Notes under the pieces: model-generated
The model's input: the letters and a program-made list of their open reading frames with translations, nothing else
Databases searched by the model: none
Told to the model about the DNA's origin: nothing
Shown: one piece after another, positions 10,132 to 18,787 of the stretch
Layout of the letters: each line of letters opens with the position of its first letter
Numbering within the stretch: the first letter of the stretch is position 1
Source of the DNA: Mesorhizobium loti
Lineage (GTDB): Bacteria; Pseudomonadota; Alphaproteobacteria; Rhizobiales; Rhizobiaceae
NCBI RefSeq assembly: GCF_002858745.1
Contig: NZ_PJRO01000001.1
Location: 248,001-312,000, forward strand
Direction of reading: 5' to 3'
DNA: 64,000 nucleotides
Translations under genes and position numbers: made by a program

Positions 10132-11292
10132 ATGAGTGAGACCTCGCATGCCACGCCCGCCGGCAAACCACGCGCCAGAGCGCTCGGCATTCCCTTCACC
10201 GGCAATCCGGGTCACTTCAATGCGATTACCGACGTGCCTGGGGTCGAGGTGGGCTACACCACACTGATTTCGGGCGATGGCAAGATGGAGATCGGCAACG
10301 GGCCGGTGCGGACGGGCGTAACCGCCATTCTGCCGCTCGGGCGCGAAGGTGCCGGCCAAGCGATTGCTGCCGGCTATCATTCCTTCAACGGCAATGGCGA
10401 GATGACCGGCGTGTCATGGCTGGAAGAGGCCGGCGCCCTCAATATGCCGATCCTGATTTCCAACACTCACGCCGTCGGACCCTGCCATCGCGGCACGATC
10501 GACTGGATGGTGCGCAACAAGCCGGAAGTGGCCAGCCAGTGGATGCTGCCGGTGGCGGCGGAGACCTGGGATGGCTATTTGAACGACATCAACGGACCGC
10601 ATGTGACGAGCAGCCACGCGGTCGCAGCGCTCGACGCAGCCAGGAACGGCGCGATCGAAGAAGGCTCGGTCGGCGGCGGTACCGGCATGAACTGCTACGC
10701 TTTCAAAGGAGGCAATGGCACCGCTTCGCGCATCGTCGACTATGGCCATCGCAGCTACACGGTCGGTGTGTTCCTGCAGACCAATTTCGGCTCCCGCAAC
10801 GAGCTGACCATCGCCGGCGTGCCGCTTGGCACGGAATTCGCCGACGACAACCCTATGGAAACCTTCGCAGCCAGCCTGCCGGCCGGCGCAGGCTCCTGCA
10901 TCGGTATCGTCGCCACAGATGCCCCTCTCCTGCCCGGCCAGTGCAAGGCGCTCGCCCGCCGCGTGCCTCTGGGGCTTGCGCGCACCGGCACGGCCGGCTC
11001 GCATTTCTCCGGCGATATCTTCCTCGCCTTCTCGACCGGCAACCGGGATGCGCTGAACGGCCGCTTTCCGCGGGGCGCGCCCGACGCCAATACATACAGC
11101 CACATGGACTTCATCCCCTGGGGCCGCATGGACGATTTCTACACGGCGGTCGTACAGGCAGCCGAAGAAGCGGTGGTCAACGCGCTGGTGGCTAATGCCG
11201 AAATGATCGGCCGCGATGGTCACCGCAGCCCCGCGCTGCCGCACGACCGGGTGGTGAAGGCACTAAAAGCGCGTGGCGCCATCGCAGGCTGA
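10132..11292 (+). CDS. P1-family peptidase (DmpA / L-aminopeptidase D-esterase type, S58)
   Basis: 386-residue N-terminal-nucleophile hydrolase of the DmpA/BapA family, which removes N-terminal residues from peptides, amides or beta-peptides. Landmarks are NAITDVPGVEVGYTTLI and VRTGVTAILP near the start, SNTHAVGPCHRG in the middle, SVGGGTGMNCYAFKGG, NELTIAGVPLG, and the nucleophile region. Gly254-Ser255 before CIGIVATDAPL aligns with the self-cleavage site of DmpA (Gly249-Ser250); GSHFSGDIFLAFST supplies the other active-site serines. ATG 10132 follows AAGGACAG. No signal peptide is seen, so it acts in the cytoplasm after import, probably by the divergent permease. Confidence 0.9.
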   Translation: MSETSHATPAGKPRARALGIPFTGNPGHFNAITDVPGVEVGYTTLISGDGKMEIGNGPVRTGVTAILPLGREGAGQAIAAGYHSFNGNGEMTGVSWLEEAGALNMPILISNTHAVGPCHRGTIDWMVRNKPEVASQWMLPVAAETWDGYLNDINGPHVTSSHAVAALDAARNGAIEEGSVGGGTGMNCYAFKGGNGTASRIVDYGHRSYTVGVFLQTNFGSRNELTIAGVPLGTEFADDNPMETFAASLPAGAGSCIGIVATDAPLLPGQCKALARRVPLGLARTGTAGSHFSGDIFLAFSTGNRDALNGRFPRGAPDANTYSHMDFIPWGRMDDFYTAVVQAAEEAVVNALVANAEMIGRDGHRSPALPHDRVVKALKARGAIAG

Positions 11293-11319
11293 CAGGCCGG
11301 ACTTTTCCGCCTTCACAAC

Positions 11320-11344
11320 GGCGCGCCGCCGTCGCCGGCGCGCC
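11320..11344 (+). other. GC-only stem-loop after the peptidase gene
   Basis: GGCGCGCCG and CGGCGCGCC form a perfect 9-bp stem with a 7-base loop 27 bases after the peptidase stop. There is no T tract, so it may stabilise the 3' end or pause polymerase rather than act as a standard terminator. Confidence 0.5.
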
Positions 11345-11474
11345 ACTCAAGCGAGCCCTTCACAAGTCCGTGCTGATTCGAGCTTTCGCGACAAGCCGCT
11401 TGCATTCTGCTAGTGTGCCTCCAGCGGCACCCTCTGAAAGTTTGAACTTAAAAGGTTCCGGGAAGGGAATATTA

Positions 11475-11496
11475 GCTCTCCTGTGCTAGGGAGAGC
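11475..11496 (+). promoter_or_regulatory. Leader hairpin before the polysaccharide genes
   Basis: GCTCTCC and GGAGAGC form a perfect 7-bp stem with an 8-base loop, ending 18 bases before the ATG of the glycosyltransferase gene and immediately before its TTGGGGAC ribosome binding region. It could influence translation initiation or mRNA stability. Confidence 0.4.
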
Positions 11497-11514
11497 CAGC
11501 TTGGGGACTATTCC

Positions 11515-13053
11515 ATGAACAAGAGCGATCCGGCGAGCCGCTTTTCAGCCGATGCGGTGCGCAAGTTCGAAAATCCGGCCGCGGACAAGGGGGCTTCCGG
11601 CGGCTTGAGCGAGCTTGCCCGCCAGGTGGCCGCGCAGTACCGCAGCGATACGATGTCGCCTGTCATGGTCATCGGCACGTTGCGCCTGATCGAATTCTCC
11701 TTGCTGTTCCTGTCCGGCTTGACCCTCTATGTCTTCTTCGAGGGCTTCTTCCGCAACCTCGCCTGGCAATACACGCTGACCTTCGCTTCCGCCTCGCTGC
11801 TTGCGATCGTGCTTCTGGAAGTTGCCGACTGCTATCAGGTTCCACGGCTGCTCAAGCCTGTCGCCAATTTCGGGCGCCTGTTGTCGATGTGGGCCGGCAC
11901 CTTCGCCGCGCTTGCCGTCGCCGCCTTCTTCCTCAAAATCTCCGAGGATTACTCGCGACTTCTGTTCGGCACCTGGTTCGTCGTCGGCTTCGTCCTCACC
12001 TTCCTGATGCGGCTGGTCACCGCGCGGCTCTTGCGTCGCTGGGCGCGCGACGGGCGTATGGAGCGCCGCGCTGTCATTGTCGGTGGTGGCAAAGCGGCCG
12101 AGACGCTTATCCGCTCAATCGAAAAACAGCCTGATAACGATATTCGCATCTGCGGCATCTTCGATGACCGCGACGACAGCCGTTCGCCGCCTGTGGTGGC
12201 GGGCTATCCTAAGGTCGGCACCATCGCGGAACTTCTCGAATTCGCGCGCGTCGCCCGCATCGATATGCTGATCGTGTCGCTTCCCATCTCGGCGGAAGCA
12301 CGCGTGCTGCAGCTTTTGAAGAAACTCTGGGTACTGCCGGTAGACATCCGTCTTTCGGCACATTCCAATCAGTTGCAATTCAGGCCGCGCTCCTACTCCT
12401 ACATCGGCTCGGTGCCGATGCTCGATATTTTCGACAAGCCGATCAACGACTGGGATTCGGTCGCCAAGCGCGCCTTCGACATCATTTTTTCAATTCTCTG
12501 CATTGTCGCGTTCTCGCCGATCATGCTGGCAACCGCGATTGCCATCAAACTGGACAGCAAGGGCCCCGTTCTGTTCAAGCAGAAGCGCCACGGCTTCAAC
12601 AACGAGGAGATCGTGGTCTACAAATTCCGCTCCATGTACGCGGACAAGTCCGACCCCAGCGCCAAGAAAACCGTGACCAAGAACGACCCGCGTGTAACCC
12701 GCGTCGGCCGTTTCATCCGCAAGACATCGCTCGATGAGCTGCCACAATTCTTCAACTCGCTGGTCGGCACGCTTTCACTGGTCGGCCCGCGACCACACGC
12801 GGTCGCGGCGCAGTCTCACAACCTTCTCTACAACGAAGTGGTCGACGGCTATTTCGCCCGCCATCGCGTCAAGCCCGGCGTGACCGGCTGGGCTCAGATC
12901 AATGGCTGGCGCGGCGAGATGGACACCAACGACAAGATCCGCATGCGTACCGAGTATGATCTTTATTACATCGAGAACTGGTCGATGCTGTTCGACCTGA
13001 AGATCCTGCTGTTGACGCCGGTACGCCTGCTCAACACGGAAAACGCCTATTGA
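11515..13053 (+). CDS. Undecaprenyl-phosphate sugar phosphotransferase (exopolysaccharide initiating enzyme, WcaJ/ExoY-like)
   Basis: Starts a surface polysaccharide by moving a sugar-1-phosphate, usually glucose or galactose, to undecaprenyl phosphate in the inner membrane. The 512-residue protein has an N-terminal four-helix membrane region (about 50-170), a nucleotide-fold CoA-binding-like domain (VIVGGGKAAETLIRSIE, about 187-310) and a C-terminal catalytic bacterial-sugar-transferase domain. That domain has KRAFDIIFSILCIVAFSP, KQKRHGFNNEEIVVYKFRSM, KTSLDELPQFFNSLVG, KPGVTGWAQINGWRG and EYDLYYIENWS. It overlaps the next gene by 4 bases. The exact sugar cannot be told from sequence. Confidence 0.93.
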   Translation: MNKSDPASRFSADAVRKFENPAADKGASGGLSELARQVAAQYRSDTMSPVMVIGTLRLIEFSLLFLSGLTLYVFFEGFFRNLAWQYTLTFASASLLAIVLLEVADCYQVPRLLKPVANFGRLLSMWAGTFAALAVAAFFLKISEDYSRLLFGTWFVVGFVLTFLMRLVTARLLRRWARDGRMERRAVIVGGGKAAETLIRSIEKQPDNDIRICGIFDDRDDSRSPPVVAGYPKVGTIAELLEFARVARIDMLIVSLPISAEARVLQLLKKLWVLPVDIRLSAHSNQLQFRPRSYSYIGSVPMLDIFDKPINDWDSVAKRAFDIIFSILCIVAFSPIMLATAIAIKLDSKGPVLFKQKRHGFNNEEIVVYKFRSMYADKSDPSAKKTVTKNDPRVTRVGRFIRKTSLDELPQFFNSLVGTLSLVGPRPHAVAAQSHNLLYNEVVDGYFARHRVKPGVTGWAQINGWRGEMDTNDKIRMRTEYDLYYIENWSMLFDLKILLLTPVRLLNTENAY

Positions 13054-14402
13054 GTGCGCTGACGCATGAACTGCCGTCGGGAGCGGTCAACGCCAAGCTG
13101 ATCGCGCTGTTGTCGTCGGCCGCCATTATCTTCGGCATTCTGCTCTCCGGCTTTGTCATCGAGGAACCGGCGCCCTACGAGCTTTACATGGCCGCGCTGA
13201 TCGGCGTCTGGACACTGTTCGGCCTGCACATCTCGCGGCCGGTCGTGCCGCTGCTCGTCCTGCTGGTGATGATGAACATCGGCGGCATGATCGCCATGAC
13301 GCAAATGGCCGACCTGTCGTGGACGCCGCTTTATCTGGCCGTCTCACTGTTTCTGGCCTTCACCGCCGTTTTCTTTGCCTCCGTCGTCGAACGGAAGCCC
13401 GATCTCTACAGGCTGATCTTCCTGGCTTATGTGACCACTGCAGTCTTCACATCGGTCCTCGGTATCGCCGGTTATTTCAAGCTGTTTCCGGGTGCCGAAA
13501 TCTTCACCAAGTATGAGCGCGCTGCCGGTGCCTTCCAGGATCCGAACGTCTTTGGCCCGTTCCTCGTCTTGCCCGGCATCTACCTGTTCTACAGACTGCT
13601 GACTGGACCGGTGCAGCGCATGCCGCTCATAGCAATGCCGCTGCTGATCGTCGTTGGCGGAATTTTTCTGTCCTTTTCGCGCGGCGCCTGGGGCCTGTTC
13701 GGCGTGGCTGTCATCCTGCTGACCGGATTGGTGTTCCTGGAGAACACCAGCGGCCGCTTCCGCCTGCGCGTTGTGATCATGACCATCACAGCACTGGTGC
13801 TGCTGGTGGTTGCGATGCTCGTGGTGCTGCAGATTCCGGGCGTATCTGAGATGCTGACCACTCGCGCCCGGCTGGCGCAAGACTATGATTCGGCACGCCT
13901 CGGCCGGTTTGCCCGCTATGGTATCGGTTTCATGCTGGCCCTGGAGAAGCCGTTCGGCATCGGCGCGCTCGTGTTCGGCAAGATCTATGGCGAGGACACC
14001 CATAATATCTGGCTGAAGACGCTGATGGACTATGGCTGGCTGGGCTTTCTGTCATACCTCATCCTGACGGTATGGACGATCGCGGCCGGCTTCCGCCTGC
14101 TGCTGCGCAACCGGCCCTGGCAGCCCTATGTTCTATGCGCCTATGTCGTCTATGTCGGCCATATCGGGCTCGGCAGCGTGATCGATATCGATCACTGGCG
14201 CCATTTCTACCTGCTGCTTGGCTTGGTCTGGGGTGGCATCGCGCTGGAATACCGCTACCAGCGCGGATTGATCACCTTGCATGATGCCGGCTCCACGCTG
14301 TCGACCCGCCAGCAGGCTGAAAATCCCGCTCGGGTGCCCGAGCAAGCACCCTTGCCCGCTCTTCGGTCGGTATCGCTGCTGTCCCTGGCACCGGCGAACT
14401 AG
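13050..14402 (+). CDS. O-antigen ligase / polysaccharide polymerase family membrane protein (Wzy_C-like)
   Basis: 450-residue inner-membrane protein with about 10-12 hydrophobic helices and a large periplasmic loop. FSRGAWGLFGVAVILLTG and DTHNIWLKTLMDYGWLGF match the O-antigen ligase/Wzy core region. The N-terminus begins at a TTG (13050) overlapping the TGA stop of the upstream gene, with CGGA 9 bases earlier; no ATG occurs for about 45 codons, so coupling is likely. Paired with the initiating transferase it would polymerise or ligate the repeat units. Further transferase and flippase genes are absent here, so the rest of the pathway must lie elsewhere. Confidence 0.85.
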   Translation: MSALTHELPSGAVNAKLIALLSSAAIIFGILLSGFVIEEPAPYELYMAALIGVWTLFGLHISRPVVPLLVLLVMMNIGGMIAMTQMADLSWTPLYLAVSLFLAFTAVFFASVVERKPDLYRLIFLAYVTTAVFTSVLGIAGYFKLFPGAEIFTKYERAAGAFQDPNVFGPFLVLPGIYLFYRLLTGPVQRMPLIAMPLLIVVGGIFLSFSRGAWGLFGVAVILLTGLVFLENTSGRFRLRVVIMTITALVLLVVAMLVVLQIPGVSEMLTTRARLAQDYDSARLGRFARYGIGFMLALEKPFGIGALVFGKIYGEDTHNIWLKTLMDYGWLGFLSYLILTVWTIAAGFRLLLRNRPWQPYVLCAYVVYVGHIGLGSVIDIDHWRHFYLLLGLVWGGIALEYRYQRGLITLHDAGSTLSTRQQAENPARVPEQAPLPALRSVSLLSLAPAN

Positions 14403-14494
14403 AACGTTTCCGGTTTCACGGAAACAATCTAACTTTTTGTTTTTACACAATTCCGGACGTAAAACCGCTACGCACTTTTCCTGGAATTGCTCTG
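14401..14494 (+). repeat. Dispersed palindromic repeat, copy B (terminator-like)
   Basis: Begins in the stop codon of the polymerase gene: GAACGTTTCCGGTTTCACGGAAAC forms a hairpin, followed by AACTTTTTGTTTTTAC, then the conserved tail TTCCGGACGTAAAACCGCTA and CTGGAATTGCTC. The hairpin is more diverged than in copies A, C and D but keeps TTTCCG/CGGAAA arms. The orientation fits termination of the two-gene polysaccharide operon. Confidence 0.85.
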
Positions 14495-14605
14495 GAATTC
14501 AGCACAAAAGCCGGTCAATACGGTCCTTGTCGGGAAGCTCGCGGCAAGCAGACAGTCGCGGTGCAAACACCGGCAAACGGGGTCAAGTCAATCTGTTGGA
14601 AAAAA

Positions 14606-14682
<77 letters not shown>

Positions 14683-14692
14683 GACCGGTCGC

Positions 14693-14721
14693 GATGTACG
14701 TGATAGGCTCTCGCCGGTCAA
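14693..14721 (-). promoter_or_regulatory. Probable promoter of tRNA-Pro
   Basis: On the minus strand TTGACC (14716-14721) and TACATC (14693-14698) are separated by 17 bases and end 10 bases before the tRNA 5' end. The -35 is near consensus, the -10 weaker. Confidence 0.45.
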
Positions 14722-14730
14722 CCTGTTTCG

Positions 14731-14832
14731 CTAGAGCGTTTCCGTTTTTCTCGGAAACGCGGAAACGCTCTAACTTTTTGTTTTTACGCAATTCCGGACG
14801 CAAACCGCTGCGCACTTTTGCTGGAATTGCTC
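14731..14832 (+). repeat. Dispersed palindromic repeat, copy C
   Basis: CTAGAGCGTTTCCG, short loop, then CGGAAACGCTCTA form a long hairpin, followed by AACTTTTTGTTTTTACGCAA, TTCCGGACGCAAACCGCTGC and CTGGAATTGCTC. This is the most complete plus-strand copy. Unlike A, B and D it does not lie at the 3' end of a gene on its own strand; it lies just upstream of the tRNA-Pro promoter. Confidence 0.88.
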
Positions 14833-14910
14833 AAGCGATTTTGAGAAGGCAAAACCGAGCCCCTTCGAATATCTGTCCAAGCAGGCACATCTGTACTGTC
14901 CAGCTGCCCG

Positions 14911-15450
14911 TCACCGCACCTGGTCGAGCAGGCGCTTGCACTCAAGGAGGTCGAACAGCGCTTCCTGCAGCAATGCGCGGTTGTCGCGCGAAAGCTTGCC
15001 TGAACCCGCCTGCACAGGTCCTTCGTCGTCGGCCTTGCCGAGGCCGAAGAAGCGGCGGTTGGGCTTGGCTGTCGGCTGCCCCACCAGCATCTCGTCGTCG
15101 GTGCGTGGCTGTGCTGCCGGTGTCAGCGGCACTTCCTCGGCCTGCCGGCGCTGCGCGATCGCCTCGACAGCGGCGACGTCGCCATGGCCTATGGCAATCA
15201 GGAACTGGTTGCCGTTCTCGCGCAGCAGCTTCTGCACGCCCTTGATGGTGTAGCCCTGATCGTAGAGCATGTGGCGGATGCCCTTGATCAGCTCGACATC
15301 CTGCGGCCGGTAATAACGGCGGCCGCCGCCCCGCTTCATCGGTTTGATCTGGTTGAAACGCGTTTCCCAGAATCGCAAGACGTGTTGCGGCAGATCAAGG
15401 TCTTCGGCGACCTCGGAAATGGTGCGGAAGGCGTCGGGGCTCTTGTCCAT
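14911..15450 (-). CDS. MerR-family transcriptional regulator
   Basis: 179 residues. The N-terminal MerR winged helix is clear: [19 protein letters not shown] (about 11-29), then [22 protein letters not shown] and [12 protein letters not shown]. The region after residue 85 is low-complexity and has no metal-binding cysteines, so it is not a metal sensor. ATG 15450. It follows ihfA on the same strand after 195 bases; this neighbourhood recurs in Rhizobiales as I know it. Target and signal are unknown. Confidence 0.9.
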   Translation of the reverse strand: MDKSPDAFRTISEVAEDLDLPQHVLRFWETRFNQIKPMKRGGGRRYYRPQDVELIKGIRHMLYDQGYTIKGVQKLLRENGNQFLIAIGHGDVAAVEAIAQRRQAEEVPLTPAAQPRTDDEMLVGQPTAKPNRRFFGLGKADDEGPVQAGSGKLSRDNRALLQEALFDLLECKRLLDQVR

Positions 15451-15535
15451 GGGCGGATCCTCGCGCTGGGCATCGGATCGGACGCGTCGTCACGTGCGTT
15501 GGTCAATCCAATGCGCAAAGAACAGACGAACCGAA

Positions 15536-15559
15536 GATTCGACACTATTGCATCGAATC
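15536..15559 (-). promoter_or_regulatory. Dyad upstream of merR-type gene
   Basis: GATTCGA, ten bases, TCGAATC: perfect 7-bp arms centred about 98 bases upstream of the MerR start. The size fits a MerR operator, which lies inside a promoter spacer, but I see no strong -35/-10 around it. Confidence 0.4.
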
Positions 15560-15645
15560 GCAGCCTATTTCAGCGATTTATCGCCCGACATTCAAGCCCG
15601 GCATAAAGCCGGAGCCAGTTTTCAACCGCAGAGTCGGGCTTTCGC

Positions 15646-15969
15646 CTATTTGCCTGACTTCGTCTTGCCGGCCTGATGAGAGCGCAGGATGCGGCTCTTC
15701 AACACGTTTGAAGCCTTGAAGGTCATCACCCGCCGCGGCAGAATCGGCACTTCCTCACCCGTCTTGGGGTTGCGTCCGATACGCTCGTTCTTGGAACGAA
15801 CATGGAAGGTGGCGAAAGAGGACAGCTTCACCGTCTCCCCGCGCACGATGGCCTCGCAGATTTCGTCTAGCACCGCTTCGACCAGTTCGGCCGACTCCGT
15901 GCGAGACAAACCGACCTTCCGGTAAACGGCCTCAGCAAGGTCAGCACGTGTCAGTGTCTTTCCCCCCAT
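15646..15969 (-). CDS. ihfA: Integration host factor subunit alpha
   Basis: DNA-bending nucleoid protein, half of the IHF heterodimer. 107 residues with [40 protein letters not shown] and the beta-arm signature [20 protein letters not shown], where the intercalating proline follows GEEV. Sequence and position after fabH favour the alpha subunit over HU or IHF-beta. ATG 15969. In the minus-strand series plsX-fabH-ihfA-merR. Confidence 0.95.
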   Translation of the reverse strand: MGGKTLTRADLAEAVYRKVGLSRTESAELVEAVLDEICEAIVRGETVKLSSFATFHVRSKNERIGRNPKTGEEVPILPRRVMTFKASNVLKSRILRSHQAGKTKSGK

Positions 15970-16070
15970 CAGACCGTCCTATCAGCTTGTGCTCAAATGT
16001 ATCGACTAAACGAGGGCGGAGCCTAAGTAATTGACTCGACAAGGTCAAGAACCGAACCGTGCGGTTCGCT

Positions 16071-17042
16071 TCACCATCTGACGAGGACCGCGCCCCAGGT
16101 GAATCCACCGCCCATGGCCTCCAGAAGCACGAGGTCGCCACGCTTGATGCGGCCATCGGCAGCAGCGATCGAAAGCGCCAGCGGCACCGAGGCAGCGGAC
16201 GTATTGCCGTGCTTGTCGACGGTGATCACCACTTTTTCTTCAGCGATGCCAAGCTTCTTGGCAGAAGCATCGATAATGCGCTTGTTGGCCTGATGCGGCA
16301 CGAACCAGTCGAGGTCATCGGCTGTGATACCGGCCTGCGAGAACGTCGCCTCGATCACATCGGTAATCATGCCAACGGCATGCTTGAACACCTCGCGCCC
16401 TTCCATCCTGAGATGACCGACGGTCCCGGTGGTCGACGGCCCCCCGTCGACATAGAGCTTTTCCTTGTGCGAACCGTCAGAGCGCAGGCTGGCGGCCAGA
16501 ACGCCACGATCGGCTATGGTGCCCGCCGCCTCACCAGCCTCCAGCACCATCGCACCAGCGCCGTCACCGAAGAGGACGCATGTCGAGCGGTCATTCCAGT
16601 CGAGAATGCGCGAGAAGGTCTCCGAGCCGATCACCAGCACACGCTTGGCCAAGCCACCGCGGATATAGGCATCTGCCGTGGTAACGGCATAGACGAAGCC
16701 GGAGCAGACCGCCTGCATGTCGAAGGCATAGCCATGGCGCATGCCGAGCCGCTGCTGGATCTCGACAGCCGTGGCGGGAAAAGTGTTGTTGGGCGTGGAG
16801 GTCGCCAGAACGATCAGGTCGATATCGTCAGGCGTAAGACCGGCATCAGCAAGTGCCGCCCGTGCCGCCGCCTCGCCCAGTGAGGCCGTCGTCTCGTCAT
16901 CGGAAGCGATGTGGCGCTGACGGATGCCGGTACGCTGGGCGATCCATTCGTCCGACGTTTCGACCATGCCCGCGAAATCGGCATTCTTCATGATACGGCG
17001 GGGCAACGCCTGGCCCGTGCCGCGCACGACTGATCTGATCAA
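16071..17042 (-). CDS. fabH: 3-oxoacyl-ACP synthase III
   Basis: Condenses acetyl-CoA with malonyl-ACP to start fatty-acid synthesis. 323 residues with catalytic Cys113 ([10 protein letters not shown]), His250 (VPHQANKRI) and Asn280 ([14 protein letters not shown]), plus [13 protein letters not shown] at the C-terminus. The start is a TTG at 17042, 6 bases after the plsX stop, with AAGGA inside the end of plsX. The N-terminus [10 protein letters not shown] aligns with the family from this codon, so coupling to plsX is likely. Confidence 0.96.
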   Translation of the reverse strand: MIRSVVRGTGQALPRRIMKNADFAGMVETSDEWIAQRTGIRQRHIASDDETTASLGEAAARAALADAGLTPDDIDLIVLATSTPNNTFPATAVEIQQRLGMRHGYAFDMQAVCSGFVYAVTTADAYIRGGLAKRVLVIGSETFSRILDWNDRSTCVLFGDGAGAMVLEAGEAAGTIADRGVLAASLRSDGSHKEKLYVDGGPSTTGTVGHLRMEGREVFKHAVGMITDVIEATFSQAGITADDLDWFVPHQANKRIIDASAKKLGIAEEKVVITVDKHGNTSAASVPLALSIAAADGRIKRGDLVLLEAMGGGFTWGAVLVRW

Positions 17043-17048
17043 GCTATT

Positions 17049-18119
17049 TTATCCTTCTTCGTCGACTGCGACGTCAGACCTTCTGAGTGCCGGAGACTGC
17101 GGATTGCGCGCATGGAACAGATCGAGATCTGCTTCGATACGATCCAGCAACCGGTTGCGCACCATGTCGTAGGCCAGTTCCACCGCCGCGGCAAACCCTG
17201 CCGAATCGGCACCGCCGTGGCTTTTTACCACGACACCGCTCAATCCGAGGAAGACGCCGCCATTGGAGCGGCTGACATCCATCTTTTCTCGCAAAAGGTC
17301 GAAAGCTCCTTTCGCGAACAGGTAGCCAATGCGCGCCATCAGCGTCCGGCCCATGGCCGCGCGCAGATAGCCACCGATCTGGCGTGCGGTGCCCTCGGCG
17401 GTCTTCAAAGCAATGTTGCCAGCGAAACCTTCGGTCACCACGACATCGACGGTGCCCTTGCCGATGTCGTCACCCTCGACGAAACCGTGATAGACAAGCG
17501 AGTTCATATTGGCCTCGCGCAGCATGCGCCCGGCCTCCTTGACCTCTTCCTGGCCCTTGATCTCCTCGACGCCGACATTGAGCAGGCCGACGGTTGGCCG
17601 TTCCACGCCGAAGACCGCGCGTGCCATGCCGGTGCCAAGAATGGCGAAATCGACCAACTGATGGGCGTCGGCGCCAATGGTGGCGCCGACGTCCAGCACC
17701 ACGCTTTCACCACGCACGGTCGGCCAAATGGCGGCGATTGCCGGCCGATCGATGGTTTTCATCGTGCGCAGGCAGAACTTCGACATCGCCATCAGCGCGC
17801 CGGTGTTGCCCGCGGACACGCAGGCATCGGCTGAACCGGCCTTTACCGCTTCGATCGCCTTCCACATCGACGATTTCCAGCGGCCATGGCGCAATGCCTG
17901 GCTCGGCTTGTCGTCCATGCGAACAGCAACCTCGCTGTGAAAGAATTCGCTCTTCTCGGCAAGACCGGGAAATTTCGCCAGTTCAGGCCGCACCACTTCT
18001 TCACGGCCATAGATAATGAAACGGATGTCCGGGCGGCGGGTGGCGACAATCTGGAGCGCCGGAATGACCACGCCGGGACCGTGGTCGCCGCCCATGGCAT
18101 CAATGGAGATTTTTATCAC
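17049..18119 (-). CDS. plsX: Phosphate acyltransferase
   Basis: Converts acyl-ACP to acyl-phosphate, the donor for the first acylation of glycerol-3-phosphate. 356 residues with the family start [18 protein letters not shown], then [29 protein letters not shown] and [21 protein letters not shown] start at 18119. The minus-strand order DUF177-plsX-fabH-ihfA groups envelope lipid synthesis with ihfA. Confidence 0.96.
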   Translation of the reverse strand: MIKISIDAMGGDHGPGVVIPALQIVATRRPDIRFIIYGREEVVRPELAKFPGLAEKSEFFHSEVAVRMDDKPSQALRHGRWKSSMWKAIEAVKAGSADACVSAGNTGALMAMSKFCLRTMKTIDRPAIAAIWPTVRGESVVLDVGATIGADAHQLVDFAILGTGMARAVFGVERPTVGLLNVGVEEIKGQEEVKEAGRMLREANMNSLVYHGFVEGDDIGKGTVDVVVTEGFAGNIALKTAEGTARQIGGYLRAAMGRTLMARIGYLFAKGAFDLLREKMDVSRSNGGVFLGLSGVVVKSHGGADSAGFAAAVELAYDMVRNRLLDRIEADLDLFHARNPQSPALRRSDVAVDEEG

Positions 18120-18223
18120 GCGTTGTTCATCTCGTGGGTTGGCTTGGGACCATCGTGACTTTCCGGCGAAAATAGCGGTTTTGAGTCACCGCACAACCGG
18201 CTTTTGTCGTCGATCCATGGCTT

Positions 18224-18784
18224 TCAGGATTTTCCGAGCAAGGATTTCAGTTTTTTCTGGAATTCGCTTTCGGGTTCAGCCCCGTCCGGTTCAGTCTCCA
18301 GAACCACACCCGGCTTGCGCGGATACGGATCGATCGCCAGACCAAAGAACTGCTCGGCGAGCGCGCCGACATCGATCTTATCGCCGGTAAAGGTTTCCGG
18401 GCTGTCAGGGCCGTCGGCATCGAGCAATATCTCGCCGCCACCTTCAAAACCATGGCGGCCCAGTTTCGAGTCCTCCGGCAGGAATAGGCCCTCGACCTCC
18501 TGATCAATGTGAGTGGTCACGGGCTCCAGTGTCACGACACAGGCCTGGGTGATATCGCCTTCGACGTGGCCCGTCACCTTTACACCATGGCGCTTCCAGG
18601 GCGTCACCACGAGATCGGCCACATAGCGCTCGACGGAGACCAGTTCATGTTCCTTGGCGAGGGCCTCGCGCTGGGCAGCATCAGCCTCGATGCGCACTGG
18701 CATGCCCTTTTGCGGCAGGCGCGAGACGTGCGCCTCGAACGAAACCGAACTCCGTGCTTCCTCATGGTTTTTCATCGCAGTCAT
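18224..18784 (-). CDS. DUF177 (YceD) family protein
   Basis: 186 residues, likely the alphaproteobacterial YceD homologue, a family linked to 23S rRNA metabolism in E. coli and plants. Features are LVVTPWKRHGVKVTGHVEG, the ITQACVVTLEPVTTHID block with a conserved Cys, and the C-terminal IDVGALAEQFFGLAIDPYPRK motif. It starts 3 bases after the stop of the cytochrome chaperone gene, so the two are cotranscribed. The rpmF partner common in other bacteria is not adjacent. Confidence 0.88.
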   Translation of the reverse strand: MTAMKNHEEARSSVSFEAHVSRLPQKGMPVRIEADAAQREALAKEHELVSVERYVADLVVTPWKRHGVKVTGHVEGDITQACVVTLEPVTTHIDQEVEGLFLPEDSKLGRHGFEGGGEILLDADGPDSPETFTGDKIDVGALAEQFFGLAIDPYPRKPGVVLETEPDGAEPESEFQKKLKSLLGKS

Positions 18785-18787
18785 CCT

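Noticed and set aside
11320..11344. Rho-independent terminator after the P1 peptidase
   Set aside because: The 9-bp stem is perfect but no T tract follows, so it is reported only as a stem-loop.
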